A stretch of 64,000 nucleotides of DNA, from assembly GCA_021018815.1 (NCBI GenBank), contig JAITYX010000032.1:6746197-6810196 (forward strand), given 5' to 3'. This DNA is from Talinum fruticosum. Taxonomy: Eukaryota > Streptophyta > Magnoliopsida > Caryophyllales > Talinaceae. This document shows positions 12,208-25,500 of the stretch, piece after piece (position 1 is the stretch's first letter; every line of letters starts with the position of its first letter). The notes beneath the pieces were generated by a model. That model was not told the origin of the DNA and did no database searches. It saw only the letters and a program-made list of their open reading frames with translations. Both the position numbers and the translations under genes were made by a program.

Positions 12208-13260
12208 TATTATGTATTTATTAATTAATATGATGAATAATTGGTGATAGATGACATAAGCTAAATTAAAACCAAGCAAATAGTATTAAACTATGGACAG
12301 CCCACTTTTTTAAAGTATCTTTTTCTTGTTGGAGATTACTTTGTCTTCTATTGCTACATAAATTCGAAAATTATAATTAAAATTAAGTGAAAGATTTAGA
12401 CAAATCAATATGAAGTGGATCCTTTCTTGCAATTTGCAATATACAAATAAATAACATCCGATACTTATATTATGTGAATCCGGTGATATAACGACATAAT
12501 ATAGAGGAAGGAATTTAATCTCTTTAGAAAGGAATCATAAAAACAGAAGAAGCTAATTTTTTTCCCTAAAAATAACAACTCCATAATCCCTTTTTTACTA
12601 AACACTTTCACGATTTGATATTAATTGGTAAAAGTCTTCAACAATGACTTCAGTTTTTCCAACTTATTTTTTACAAAAATAATTCCATAAAAAACATAGA
12701 TGAGTTTAATTTAATATAATTAATTTTAAAATTTATTTTAACAAAAATAACTTCATAGAAATTTAGTTTTTTTTTATCATATAGAAATTTAGTTTCACAT
12801 GTTTATATTATTTTTTCTCGATATTTCAATTGTAAAATAAATTCAAACTAGTTTAACTCATCAGTAAAAACAAGTTTAGTTGCTATAACTTTCGCTCAAT
12901 TAGTACAAGTTCAATTAAGCTTAAACATATAAATTAGTGTCTCGATAAAAATACGTAAAAAAATAACAAATTCTAACCTAATTTAATTTAGAAAATCAAT
13001 CACCTAATTATATAAATTTGACCATTATTGTACAAATTGAACTTTTAAGAGTCAGAAAATTTGAAAGTTTAGAGATTAAAACGAATATTTTCCAAGTTTC
13101 TACCAAGGAAAATTAAACAACTTCTAAGTTTTTAAAACTCAACTTTTCAACCCATATTTGAAGACACCACCACAAAGTTCATGCATGAGAATATACCACA
13201 GGAGAGGTGTAGGGCGGGCGTAATTCCCTGTCTTTTTCTAGGGAATTCATTTTGGAGGCG
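12160..13260. repeat. Local duplication, copy A
   Basis: Two separated blocks here recur in the same order and orientation 2-3 kb downstream. The first block (about 12160-12445, containing GATATGATGAGTG, TTTGTCTTCTATTG and AAGTGAAAGATTT) matches about 14050-14295. The second (about 13180-13255, containing AGAGGTGTAGGGCGG and AATTCATTTTGGAGG) matches about 16205-16265. The sequence between the blocks has diverged or been rearranged. No coding capacity is visible. Confidence 0.65.
12178..12207. repeat. (ATT)n microsatellite
   Basis: About ten uninterrupted ATT units lie inside duplication copy A. Confidence 0.9.
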
Positions 13261-14936
13261 CTCAAAACCATGACTATTACAAACCTAAGCGCTCCCCGCA
13301 CTCGGAATTAATAAACAAATTATTCGATTTGAATGCAAATTGGTTTAATCTCGAGTTGGATCACGTTTCGATTCAATACTTTTTAATATCAGTTTGGGTT
13401 CAGGTTGAGTAAATTTCGATTTAGGTTGATTTTAAGTCAATTGTTATTTGGCCAAATGAGTTCGCCTTATAAAAAGAAACAACTTTGATGAAAATTTAGG
13501 GACATATTCAGTTCGATTTCAATCATTTTAAAATTCAAGTCCACTTTCAAATAAGTCTATTTTGAATATCTGGACTGGTCATATAGTTCAAATTTTAGAT
13601 ATCGTGTAAATTTCGTCAAGGTTCTTCTCACCACCTTTAGATATCGTGTAATTTTCTTAATAAACTTTTTTTTTGTCTTGAAGAAGGATGTGATCCCAAT
13701 CGGAGAATGAATATTTAAGTAAAAATCCTTCCAACAAGTGCATTTTAATGAAAATTCATGTCGCATATTTATTTAACAATAATAAATTTAAAATGTCAAA
13801 ATACATCCCTATTTGAACTAAATTAATACTAAGTATACTTCGCTCAACCGTGCTTATGGCAACCTTTTGACCATAAACAGTTTTCTTCGACTTTTACATG
13901 TCTTTTTCAAATTTCAACAGGTTACAATATAACTTTAAAAATAATGTCTGTTGATATAATAGATCAATTTTTTTATTTTAAAAAAACATCAAACTATATC
14001 AACTTCTATTATTGAGTCATATTTTTTACCAAAACCAATAATTGTGACTTGGTATGATGAGTGATATTATCATTGGTGTTATTTGATTATTGGCATATGA
14101 CATAAACCAAAATCAAGCGAATATATAGTGATTGAATTATAGACAGAATATTTTTTGAAGTATCCTTTTAATTTTTGAAATTAATTTGTCTTCTATTGAT
14201 ACATTAAATTCTCGAAATACAATTAAAAATAAGTGAAAGATTTGGAAAAATCAATGTGTGGTCGAAATCTTCGTGCAAGATACAAGTTGTATACATTTTT
14301 TAATTAATATATTTTTAAAGTGAACAATTTCACAATTTTGATAATTAATCTACAATTAAATTCTAACTGTTTTAATTAAATGGTGAAATATGAGTTTTAG
14401 TTGATAAAGTTTTCAAAAATTAGTCCAGCTTTTGAATTATAGTTTTCCTTTATGAATTTTCACATGTCCTTTCGTGCTATCCCAACGAAAAATAATTGAA
14501 GTTTTTGCTTTAACTTTTATTGTCATTTTTTTTCGTTTCATAATAAATATCACTTTAACTATTTTTTTTTCATAATACTTGTCACTTTACAATTATAATA
14601 ACGTATTAATGACTACTATTTTGTCCTTATTAATTGCTTTATTTCTCTTTTTTTTCATTGATTTTTTTCATTTCCAATGAAATCTTACGACAACTAGGTC
14701 TTTTGACATAAATTTTGTCATAACCTTAAAACGACATATATTTTAAACTAGATAGCGTTTATAGTTTTATGTCACAAAAATTGTACGAATATCTAAGGAA
14801 TATGCATGGGTTTAAACAACTAAACCTATAAATTTGACCGTACATGTTGAAAAGTAATGTTTTGGTGAGGTTTTTAATAATAGAATTCCATGCATGAACA
14901 AAATTGTGTTTATTATAAATTTGTCTTCTAATCAAT

Positions 14937-15060
14937 GACGTCTTGACCTAATGGTTAAGATTGAGATTTTGGATATATTAGATTTTATGTTTGATTCCCT
15001 CCTCCTGTCATTGTATTATATCACCATTTATAACTCTTATAAATCATAAAATAAAATAAA
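14937..15060 (+). mobile_element. tRNA-derived SINE-like copy
   Basis: An A-box-like CTAATGGTTAAG and a B-box-like TGTTTGATTCCC are spaced as in tRNA-derived SINEs. A TCATTGTATTATATCACC block and an A-rich tail (AAAATAAAATAAAATG) follow. A related copy lies on the minus strand at about 55880-56000, which supports a dispersed family. I could not fix a target-site duplication. Confidence 0.6.
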
Positions 15061-15404
15061 ATGAACTCGTCTTGTGCTTCAAAAATGTCCTTCAAATTTT
15101 CTTCACAAACAACCCCTCACGTTCATTCCTTTCAGGTTTACCCCCTCATAAATTATAAGTGCGGTTGAGATTCAAACATAAGATCTCTCGTTTAGAAATA
15201 CTCTAGTAACATGTTTACGAACCATTTCAATTAAAAGTTTAAACTGATTGTTGAACATTCGTAAATAAGTTTTATACTCTAATACTAAACCAACTTTAGA
15301 AAATTGTGAAAAATATTGGATTATATAGGAAAGCTTCAATAATTAGATTCAAATATCACTATATGAATAAGTTCGGTGGATCCCCCCCAAAAACCCTACC
15401 CAAA

Positions 15405-15640
15405 TATTTACCCTTTCTTCAAACCCATAATTTCCTAGTTGATTAGTCTAACTAACTCATGTACTAATCACAAAAAAATCAAAGGAAATATTAATATCAA
15501 GTTGGCCAAGTAAAACCTTTCATCCCTTCTTCGATCAAATCCATCATTTCCTTGTTGAATAATCTAATTTACGTAGCAATCACTGAACATTAAAGTGAAA
15601 AAACAATAACTAGTTGGCCAAGTGTAACTGGTCAGTTGCT
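15405..15640. repeat. Two-copy tandem repeat, period ~115-120 bp
   Basis: The order TTTCTTCAAACCCAT/TTCTTCGATCAAATCCAT, ATTTCCTWGTTGAWTA, then AGTTGGCCAAGT occurs twice in succession. Confidence 0.6.
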
Positions 15641-15924
15641 TCTTTTCCAATACTTTTCAAGTCGGTTCATTTTAAGAGACTGCGCAATTATAATTATCAT
15701 AGTAAAAGAAATATAACGTCAGCAAATTTAAAAATTTATATAGAGATCGTTAGAGTGTAAAAATCATTTACGAACTTTCGGTTATCAACTTAAACTTTTA
15801 ATTGAGATAGAGCCTTTTTGAATCTTATAGTAGCCCCTATATTGATTTATCATGCAAGGTTAAGGAAAGATTTATAATATCGACGCTTCAAGCTCAATGG
15901 CGTACATTTGTATGAGGGAACGTC

Positions 15925-16180
15925 ATAAAATATAAAATCATTCGTGAGCTCTCAACCATCGAGTTAATCTTTTTGATTGAGACGATTCTTCACCGGATAC
16001 TAAAACAAATCTTTTTCCGAGTATTCCACCAAGGAAACAAACTAGCCTCTAATGCAAATAGAGTATAAAATCATTCGTGGGCTTTCAACTATCAAATTAA
16101 TATTTTAATTGAGACGATTCTTGCCCAAATACTGAAACGAATCTTTTTCCGAGTATTCCACCAGCTTCTAATGCCAAGAC
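15925..16180. repeat. Two-copy tandem repeat, period ~133 bp
   Basis: A block starting TATAAAATCATTCGTG and ending TTTTTCCGAGTATTCCACC is present twice in a row with about 85-90% identity by eye. A third, more diverged start may lie near 15755. Confidence 0.75.
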
Positions 16181-17097
16181 TAAAACTTTTCTAAGAGAAG
16201 AATACAAAGTTGATACATGAGAATACACACACAAGAGGTGTAGGGCGGCCTTAATTCATTTTGGAGGTTGGCTTATATTATGCCTTTCAAAATTCAAACA
16301 CCTCCACACAATTCCTTCCTCTCTCTTCTTGCCATATAATTGTCATCTTAATTCCCACAACAAATTAATATTATTTTGGTTGTTTCCTCGATGGTCCAAA
16401 CTCCCACATAAAATCCCACAATTTTTAAACTTGTGGTCTCTATTAGGGAAAAAAAGCATTAATTATAACTTTATATAAATTAAATTATAAATTAACAAAT
16501 AAAATAATATGAACATTACATGACCACAACAATATAGATATATGTTCCCTCCGTCCCATCTTAATCTTCCTAAGTGTCAAAAAAAAATTATAGAGGAAAA
16601 ATTTAAATCAATACGATATCAGTTTGATATAAACAATAAAAAATAATTAATTAATAATGTATTTACTAACTATTTAAGAAGATAATTTAGGGATAAAAAA
16701 AAAGGAAGATGAAAACTATAATACGTCAATATATTTTTCCATGGAGTATATATTCTCGATTAATTCAGTGAAAAAATGGGAATTTTATGCCAGAGAAGAT
16801 TTTAGGGAGTTTTTTTTTTTTTTTTTTTAAGAGAGATGAAAATTCAAATAAGAAGTTAAAAGCAGGAGAGGCCTAGCCAGTGTACAAAGGTATAGAAAAA
16901 AATATAAATTGGACAACTATGTTTTGGCCCAAATAAAGCCTTTTGGGCCTATGTTTGGAACAAGAATTGGAAATTTTAATATGGTTCAGCCCTCCATCAA
17001 TAATCTCTCTAACCCTGTCCTCAAACCATTAGGGCCTGCACAATTTTGATTTTGGGATCTCCCATTCACTGACACATCTTTAACCTTAGGAATGAAA

Positions 17098-17183
17098 TCT
17101 ATTTCGATATTTGAGTTTGAATTCTACTTATATATTTCAATCTATTTCGATATTTGAGTTTGAATTTTACTTATGCATTTCTA
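17098..17183. repeat. 43-bp direct repeat, two copies
   Basis: The block TCTATTTCGATATTTGAGTT plus about 23 following bases occurs at 17098 and 17141 with only a few differences. Confidence 0.8.
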
Positions 17184-17829
17184 AATTTTAAGTGTTTATT
17201 GACGCACATATATTAAAGAAATAAAAAAAAGAATTTAATTAGATGCTTCATATGCTTTGAATTCACCTGTAATGAAATCCTTAAAAGAGGGAAGCCTATA
17301 GCTAGCTGGTTTGCCTTTGTTTTTTTTTTTCTTTCTTTGTTTATTTGAGTAAGAGTATAATCCTTTTCAAGTCACAAGTGTTTAAGACAAAAAATTCTCT
17401 CATTAATTACGTTTCTTGATATCCAAACTTGTGCTCTTCTTTTTATCGGGGTGAGGCCATTACAACCTCAGCGTTGTTGGTATAGTTGATTTACTATAGG
17501 TGAAAAAGTTATTTGATTTGAAATATAGGGAAGTTGCTAAATCAACAAATAGTAGGTAAGGTAATGGGCACATAAATTTTATGTAGAAAAATTCAAATCT
17601 GAAAAATCACGAGCGATAACAATATTATCCCTTATGATATGATGAGTGAGTACAAGTTACGATCTTCATAGCGATGAATTGTATAAGATCAACGTAAAGA
17701 GAAAAAACTCTAAAACACTCTCTCAATCTAGATACATGGAATAGAAAGAATAACCCCGGGTGCGGTGCTAACGAGACACATATCGGTTATGTGATACATC
17801 ATTCACATCTAATTAAGTAAAACAACCTA

Positions 17830-17849
17830 ATATATATATATATATATAT
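17830..17849. repeat. (TA)n microsatellite
   Basis: About ten TA units. Confidence 0.85.
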
Positions 17850-20694
17850 GAAACCTCTAAGAAACCCTAAAAGGTTTTCGTAGTCGCAATTAACTAATTA
17901 TAATTCTAGATAAAAATCTATCACAAATAAGAAAAATAATATTTTCCATAATAAAATTGGAAAAAAACCCAACATTTAGGTTTATGACTGATCAAAGACA
18001 ACATTGGTGCGATGATATTAACTGTGCTAGTCCAAAGAAATCATTATGTAAATTTTATTTGGTTTAATATTTGTCTTGGTCTATTAATGGAGCTCAATAG
18101 ATCATCCACACTATTTATAATTAATAACTACTTTTCATTTCTTCTCAATGGTAATTAAATGTGTCCCGATCAGATTTTAGTTTAATGGTTAATAGTGAGG
18201 CATGTTTTATTTGAATTATATGTCTCATATTAGAAAAATATTGTGTGCTTTTAAAACATTCACATAAATATATATAGCTTAATTGAATTAACCGATATAT
18301 TTTTAGTTTGAGCGAGTTTAGCGCTATTCATTTTCTGGTATGTTTGATTTTGATTTTGGGGGTGGGGGTGGGGAAGGAGAAGTTTATAAACATTTATCAG
18401 AAATATTTAGGGCCAACAATTCAAGTCTCTTTGTATTCATTTATTAATTGTCGCTCTATTTCGTACCCAGCAGAAAAAAATATCAATTATCACTTGATTT
18501 ACATTTTGAATCTCGTAACCTGTACTAAGTAGTACCATATGAAAAAAATAACTGACGGTAGGTTAGGATAGTCCTTTTGCTGCAGTATTGACTTTGAAAG
18601 AATCTCTTTCTTTTCTTTGTTAGGGCCTTAATTCCGGTAAATAAACTAGTTGACTTGTATGAGGAAAATGACTCATCAATTATGTGTGTGTGTGGATTGT
18701 TGAATGTATGGGACCTTTAGGGAAGCTTCATAGAGGAAATTCCAACAAGAAATGTCCTTGTTTCAATATGCATGGTTTAACTCTTATGGCGCCTTCCATC
18801 TTCCACATGGGGCGTAACTTTTATTTTACTTTCATGGGTACTCACTTTTTGTAGCTATTGGAGGGGTACAACGAAGGTGTGCTTTGTGTGTATCAAAATT
18901 TAACATATTATCGGAGCATGTTGTTCGATCTCGATTTATCATTATTATCCGTACTCGAATCATATTATTTGATGGGTATTGTACTCATAGCCTAAACGGG
19001 AGGGGGATGAGAGGGATATAATAATGAGGGTTGTCCCACATTGATAAAATAAATTACCGTGAGTATCCACACAAGTTCGTTAAACATCTCATAATTTGTA
19101 TGCATTACTTCTTAAGTTAAGGTGCCCTTCTTACAAGACATCACGGTCATTATTTGATTGGGGATTTTTAAATGAGTATCTTAGCGAAAGAGAAAACAGA
19201 TAAGGAAGGGTGCCAAACCATAGTGGAAATTGAGGAATAAGTAGTCTTGTTATTGTCTTGTCTTGAGCTTTAAAATTCTGTAGATTATGCAATTATTTTA
19301 TGAGGTTTATCAAATAGTATCTTCTGTTATGACTTATTGATTGTGAATAAGCTTCAATAATATAAATAGGATCATTTATGGCCACTTTTTTTTTTTTTTA
19401 GTAAGTAGAGTCGAAGCTAAAATGAGCTTAAAGTAAAGGAATACAGCAAGTGTATATGATACAAAGAAAAATATCATTCATTATTTTCAAAAATAATAAT
19501 AATAAGCCATTTAATCCCAAAACTTTACACAAAACTGACATGATTATATACTAAATGATCTTGTTTGCCATCCTTAATTAAAGAAGGAGAGAAAAAAGAG
19601 TATTGAATCTTTACTAACATAATTTGACATAATTAGATAAAAAATATCACAATAAAAATATAATTTTTTAGTAATGAAATTAAAATAAATTAATTTTAAT
19701 ATATGATAAAATTAAAATAAATCAATCACAATATAATGTATACTTTTACTTTTAGTATACTTTTTGTTAGCTAATAAGAATAATATTTATAAAAAGATTA
19801 GACCTCTATTTTAAAATATGTTACCGCATATAAAAAATTAAATTTTAAATATTCATATTCAGTAACTTTCTAAGGTCTAACCTTTCACTCTTGGATCGAT
19901 ATATCCGAGATATTTTAAAGTTAAATTTAGTCTACACAGTTTCAAATCAAATCAATAACCTTTGCTTTTGAAACTTATCAAAATCTAATCCATCGCTATT
20001 ATCAAGTGAGACAATTTTGTGAATGATTTTTACAAATGTGACTTATTTATGGGTCATTTTTTATGCGGTTAAATTACCTTTTCTTTGCACCTCATATCAT
20101 GTTTTGTGTGACATTAACATTATAGCTAAGACCATGAAAAAACAAAAAAAAAAACTTGCCCATGAAAAAACTTACAACTTCTCAACTGTCTGCCACTACA
20201 ACTAGCTTGCAAAACCGTCGCTATGGTCGGGAATTACCGAGTGAGGAAGGGCTCATCATATCACATCAACCCTTCTTTGAGCCATAGATAGAAAATGCCA
20301 ATTCGTCACCAAAAACCGTCGTTCAACTCTAGAAGGTAATAGAGGATAGTACCAAAATTAATAGACCGAGCAATATCGGATTTACACTTATTTCTTTAAA
20401 GTAAGATGTTGTGTTCAAGTTTTATGAGTAAGAAAAAAATTGTGACAAAAGAGATATAGTTTTAATATATTTATGGCGACTAAGTTTTGATCAAATGGAA
20501 AACTAACACAAAAAATAATTTCGGAAGTCAATCAAATTTGGAAATTATACTAATAGTAATATGAAAGAACTCTATTGAGAACCGTATGAGTCTAATATAC
20601 ACAAGAAGAACCATCTCAACGAAAAGTTTAAATTGATTGTTGGTTTTATACTCTAATATATATACACCCCTTGCACGAACGCTCTTTAGTCTTA

Positions 20695-21120
20695 GGTCAT
20701 GTTCGACAATAACGCTTGGAGTTACTTTTACCGTTTTGACCAAGTCAAAATACTAACCAAACAAATATTGAATAAGATAGTGTTTCAACTAATGTTTGCA
20801 GTAACTTATAGCGTTTCAAGTAATATTTCGAAAAGCTAAGAATGTTAGATTTTCACATTTAAAAGTAGCGTTTCATATTTTTTGTCAAAAACATCCCTTC
20901 ATTAATTTATTTTTGGCAAATTATCTATATCTTTTTACGCCAATTTATAATAATCGATTAACTCAACCACTAAATTTACCAAACACATTTATTCAACCGC
21001 TCGGTTAAACAACTATCCACTAACGACTAAAATCTAACAATTATTAATTAGCTAAACAGATTATCAATTACACAAACAGCTTATTCGTTACTCAAACAAC
21101 TTATTTTGTCGAACATGATC
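20695..21120. mobile_element. Tourist-like (PIF/Harbinger-type) MITE
   Basis: The ends GGTCATGTTCGACAA and TTGTCGAACATGATC are inverted repeats matching at 14 of 15 positions. TTA trinucleotides flank the element at 20692-20694 and 21121-21123, the target duplication expected for this superfamily. At 426 bp with no coding capacity, it is non-autonomous. Confidence 0.8.
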
Positions 21121-21123
21121 TTA

Positions 21124-22260
21124 GTGTGGACACAATAAATGTCTCACTTTACCTTTCACAGTAACTAATTAAATTTTACCTACCATGAAAAAAACTAGCT
21201 TATCTATCTTGAATCTGATTATACTTTTACCTACCATGAAAAACTTGTGACTTATCAATTGTCTTAAACTTAGCTTGCTGAGTCTATAGCTAATCAAGTT
21301 ATGTCATAGCAACCCTCTTTGAGCCGTATACGCATTGAAGATGCCAATTCAATCAATTCATTATGATAAACTCATTAACACATATGACTTATGCATACAT
21401 TTAAAATTATGATATATTATAATCTCGGGATTATAGATATGAAATCAATGATATCAAAATTTCACTTTTGGAATATGTGTATAGGAAAATAGAGGGTAAA
21501 CAAACTTTTTTCCTCCTAAAAGATGGACTATAATGTCCCGAGTCCATAGATTTAGGACTAATACGATATAGGATTACTACGATATAACTTGTAATTTACG
21601 CATGATTTTGATTGTTCTTTGATAGAGTCTAGTAGTCCAAGGAATCAAAGCAATGAATAAGGGGTGAGGGTAAATTTTAGTTGATAGTAAATTTTAGACG
21701 AAACAAGTATGAGATGTAAATCCAAAAGTAGATCTTAGTTGTGAATAACGATGACAACGGTGTGGGTCGGGATTGAGGACAACCCTCTCAGTCCCCATGC
21801 CCATACATCCATGCCGGCCCCGCTTTGAGGGATAAAATTGCCCTTGTCCTTGCCTACAGTAGGTCCCTAATCCCTAAATATAATTGTTAAATTAAGTTCA
21901 ATTGAAAATTTGTAGTTAAATCTCGCCTACATTGACATTTACTGAAACATAATTGTTAAATTAAATTAAAATTTAAAATTTATGTATTCTTAATTTAACT
22001 AATAAAGTATGTAATAGTTGTGTTGTCGGAGGTTTGAGTTCGAATCTAGCATATATTAACTTTTGTGTCTCATTTATACACAAAAAAAAAAACTTTAAAA
22101 TGTGACGATATCATATAAAACTTACTCGGTATCGCTGCCCATTATTATTTTTTAATTCTTTTTGAAATTCATTACTATTATATGTATAAAAAGAGGATTT
22201 TAAATTCATAAACTCATGATCATGTAAAAATTTTTATATAATAAGAGAATTTTAAAAATA
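21124..22260. other. Intergenic DNA upstream of the kinase gene
   Basis: No gene is seen. About 21990-22092 looks SINE-like: a B-box-like GAGTTCGAATC, then an A-run (CACAAAAAAAAAA). A GC-richer stretch near 21750-21850 (GTGTGGGTCGGGATTG) may be a piece of an hAT-type MITE. Confidence 0.4.
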
Positions 22261-22265
22261 CATCA

Positions 22266-22273
22266 TATATAAT
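22266..22273 (+). promoter_or_regulatory. TATA-box candidate of the CIPK24-like gene
   Basis: TATATAAT lies 290 bp upstream of the start codon. A start of transcription near 22300 would give a ~250-nt leader, which matches the switch to less AT-rich sequence from about 22320. Confidence 0.35.
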
Positions 22274-22555
22274 AACTTTGTTTTATAAAAGCCGATTTAC
22301 ATAATAGCAATTTAAAAGCCCCTCCAATTGCCAGATAAACCACGTTTCGCCCACAAAGGCAGAATCGTCATTGTTATGATCTTCTCTCTCCTGCCACATT
22401 CATTCGTCCGCTTATCTCAGCTTTTTCGCCGGTGCTCTCCCTCCGATTTCAACGCCGATCAAATTCCAAATCCCTATTTCTTCGCTTCTCTTGATAATCC
22501 TTATCCCGTTCGTTCCTCATTTCGCTGACGGCAAATTTAGGCTAGGAGAGAGAAA

Positions 22556-25500
22556 ATGGTGACGACGTGGAGATTGGGGAAGTATGAGGTGGGCAGGACG
22601 GTCGGAGAAGGGACCTTTGCGAAGGTCAAGTTTGCAGTGAACACCGAGAATGGAGAGAGTGTGGCAGTGAAGGTTCTGGCTAAGAGCACAATTCTCAAGC
22701 ATAACATGGTTAATCAGGTGAAAGTCTTTTAAGTTTTTTGCTTTTTGGTATTGCTTTCTTTCTCTCTCTGAGTGGAAATTCTGTTTTTAGTTTACTCGTT
22801 GAAGTTGATTTTTGTATTATGAATGTGATGTGGATTGAGGTTGATTGCTTGTTTTTATTTGAAATTAAGGATTAAGGATTTTATCCTTGATGATCGTATC
22901 AATTTAGACTGTGGAGATGGAATTGCTGTTTCAGAATGTTAAAATCTTTTAAAACATTACCAAATTTGTATAGAACTTTTGGGAGCTATGAGAGGGGAAT
23001 ATTCTTGTTTTCTGTATTGGTTTGATTTGATTGTCAACTCCTTTTGGCTTAGGGACGAGAACTAGTGATTGCACTTTGAATTTTCCATTTTTAGTTAGAA
23101 TTCAAATTCGTAGAGTTCGGAAAGGCATTTTATAAGTTTGAAATGCACGAATATGAGACACTGATTTTCCTTTCTGGCTATATAAGCTTTATACATTTGA
23201 TAAATGATCTTGGTCTACCTTCAAAATGAGATGGAATTCATTCTTCTTGGATTCAGTTTTTTTTGGGTTTTATGCAGATTAAACGTGAGATATCGATAAT
23301 GAAGATTGTTCGACATCCTTATATTGTCAGGCTACATGAGGTAGGTCTTCCTCTCAGCTTTATTGACACGTCTGTTGCTTCTATCAGAAAATGTTACACA
23401 TGACTACACCCTCACCATTTCCATTCCCACATTTGAAGGTTTTGGCCAGCAAGACCAAGATATATATAATTTTGGAGTTTGTCCCTGGAGGAGAGCTATT
23501 CGATAAAATTGTAAGCTTTCCTATCTTGTTTACAATGATGTGGAAACAAACAGTTTCAATTCCTCTTAATGGATTTTTATGAAGAACAGTAGAACTAAAG
23601 ATACATCCATCTCATTATGTAACTCTCTTGCTTTAGCTATGTCATGGTATTTTAGTTTTAACTGCCTATCCTTTGCTGCATCTATAGGTTCACAGAGGCA
23701 AGCTCTCTGAGAGTGAATCTAGGAGATACTTTCAGCAGCTTATCGATGCTGTTTCGCATTGTCACAGCAAGGGTGTTTATCACCGAGATTTGAAGGTAGA
23801 TATCATTGTAATTGATGATATTTTCTTTTGGAATTTTCTTTGCAAAAATTTTTAAGTTGCATGGCAATTTTTATCATTGTTATGTCTATTCTTTGCAACT
23901 AAGTTTCCCTACAATGCAGCCAGAAAATCTTCTTCTTGATGTGCACGGAAATTTGAAGGTGTCTGACTTTGGACTCAGCGCTTTACCTCAGGAAGTATGC
24001 TAGAGCAAATATCTTCTGCCTTTAAGAATTTAATGGTTTTCTTTAAACCAGTGGATAATATATTTTTGCTGAAACTTGTTTGCCAGGGTGTTGATCTTCT
24101 TAAGACCACCTGTGGCACTCCTAACTATGCTGCACCCGAGGTATGTTTCTTGTTCAAGAATCTTGATGATAGTTTCTGTGCTAGTAAATGAATTTTTTTT
24201 CCTATGGCATTTGATCTTGCATCTTCTATGAGATGTCATTTTGGCAATTTGTGATGAGATTGTAAAGGTGGCTAGCTTGTGCAGATTTAACAGTTATCCC
24301 ATACGAGTTAGCAAACAGCTAATGTGGAAGGCAAATGAAAAATTCTTTTAACAGAAAATGTTTATCGAAATCACCGATCAACTCAAACTCTCCATTTTAT
24401 TACTTTTTATACCAAATCAAAGCCTAGAGTCTTGCCTTAGACAGGGGTTGTGTTTGAGAGACAGAAGTACACAACCGTACCCCTACAAGTGAACTGTAAA
24501 GAGGTTGTAAGCGTAGATTGAAAGTCAGTGTTTGGCTGGTATGTCCAGATAAAAGTTTTAGAATATAGTTTAGACTGTTTATTAAGACATTTTGTTTTAC
24601 TCCACGATAACCTAAAGATGAGCAGTTGTCCCATGGTGGATGTTTGAGGTGATGGATAGCCGTTAAACCTATTTTAAAAAGGGTAGCGCATTTAGCTACT
24701 CTTCTAATTGTATCCATTGATTCAAAATGAGGTTGTTCCATGACGAAATGGCCGCATTGGAAATATTTTGAAGTTTGAGCGAATTGTGTTTTGCTACATT
24801 TTAGTTGTTTGTAACGTTTCACATTGAGAAGGCTGTGATGGTCATTCTGGAATGGAGAAAGGCCGCAATACAGCCGCTACAACTGTTTTCAAACAGAGGA
24901 TGGCATTTATATCTTCAATTTATTTGTTTTTTCCCCTATAACTTATATGATATGTTTTTCTATTTATGTCTAACTGTGGCAAACCCCGGACATGTTTATG
25001 CTAATCATACGATTATAAGGTCAATCTCTCCATAGTACGAGTACGGAGTACTTGGTGAATCTTTTCAATAATTTACGCTGGGACAACTGTCATCTGGTCC
25101 GAGATTGGCGTACTAGCACTCTTCATGATATTATGCCTGCAACCGAATCCACATTGTGAATCCTTGCTCTTACTTTTTCATTTTGTGCCTTCGAGAGCTT
25201 AGTTATAAAAAGCATTCCTTTAAGGCCCAATGCTTTAACTTTATGCCAGCTGATTTCTTCAGACTATACAATTTGTAGAATCTCACTGAGGGCTTAAGGC
25301 ATACGCCTCATTGCATCTCAAACTAAGTGCTCATCCCTTGTGCCTCGTTGATATCTTTAGTGAGCGAGAGGGAGGAGGTTTGTAAACCATCAAAGTTCTA
25401 AATTTCTTCTAAACTTCAATCACTTCAGTAGTCAGTACTGATCCAAGACGATTTAGCAGTTTTGAGCATATGGTCTTAAACCATTGCATGAAATATCTTC

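Larger units (their letters stand above)
14050..16270. repeat. Local duplication, copy B (expanded)
   Basis: This is the downstream partner of the 12160-13260 segment. It is about twice as long because it also carries a SINE-like copy and two internal tandem expansions. The flanking matching blocks are AGTGAAAGATTTGG and AGAGGTGTAGGGCGG. It has no recognisable coding content. Confidence 0.6.
16275..20690. other. AT-rich intergenic DNA with decayed repeats
   Basis: I see no supported gene. A CCCTCCGTCCCATCTT motif near 16551 resembles the end of a Stowaway-type MITE, but the opposite end is too degenerate to define. A T-run lies at 16810-16828 and a (TA)n tract at 17830-17849. Near 19030 a GTTGTCCCACATTG motif is of the kind found in plant retroelement ends. 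Confidence 0.4.

Noticed and set aside
16551..16750. Stowaway-type MITE suggested by CCCTCCGTCCC
   Set aside because: The second end and TA duplication could not be identified, so it is only noted as a decayed stretch.
24424..24822. 132-codon minus-strand open frame
   Set aside because: It lies inside intron 6 of the kinase gene, antisense, with no recognisable domain.
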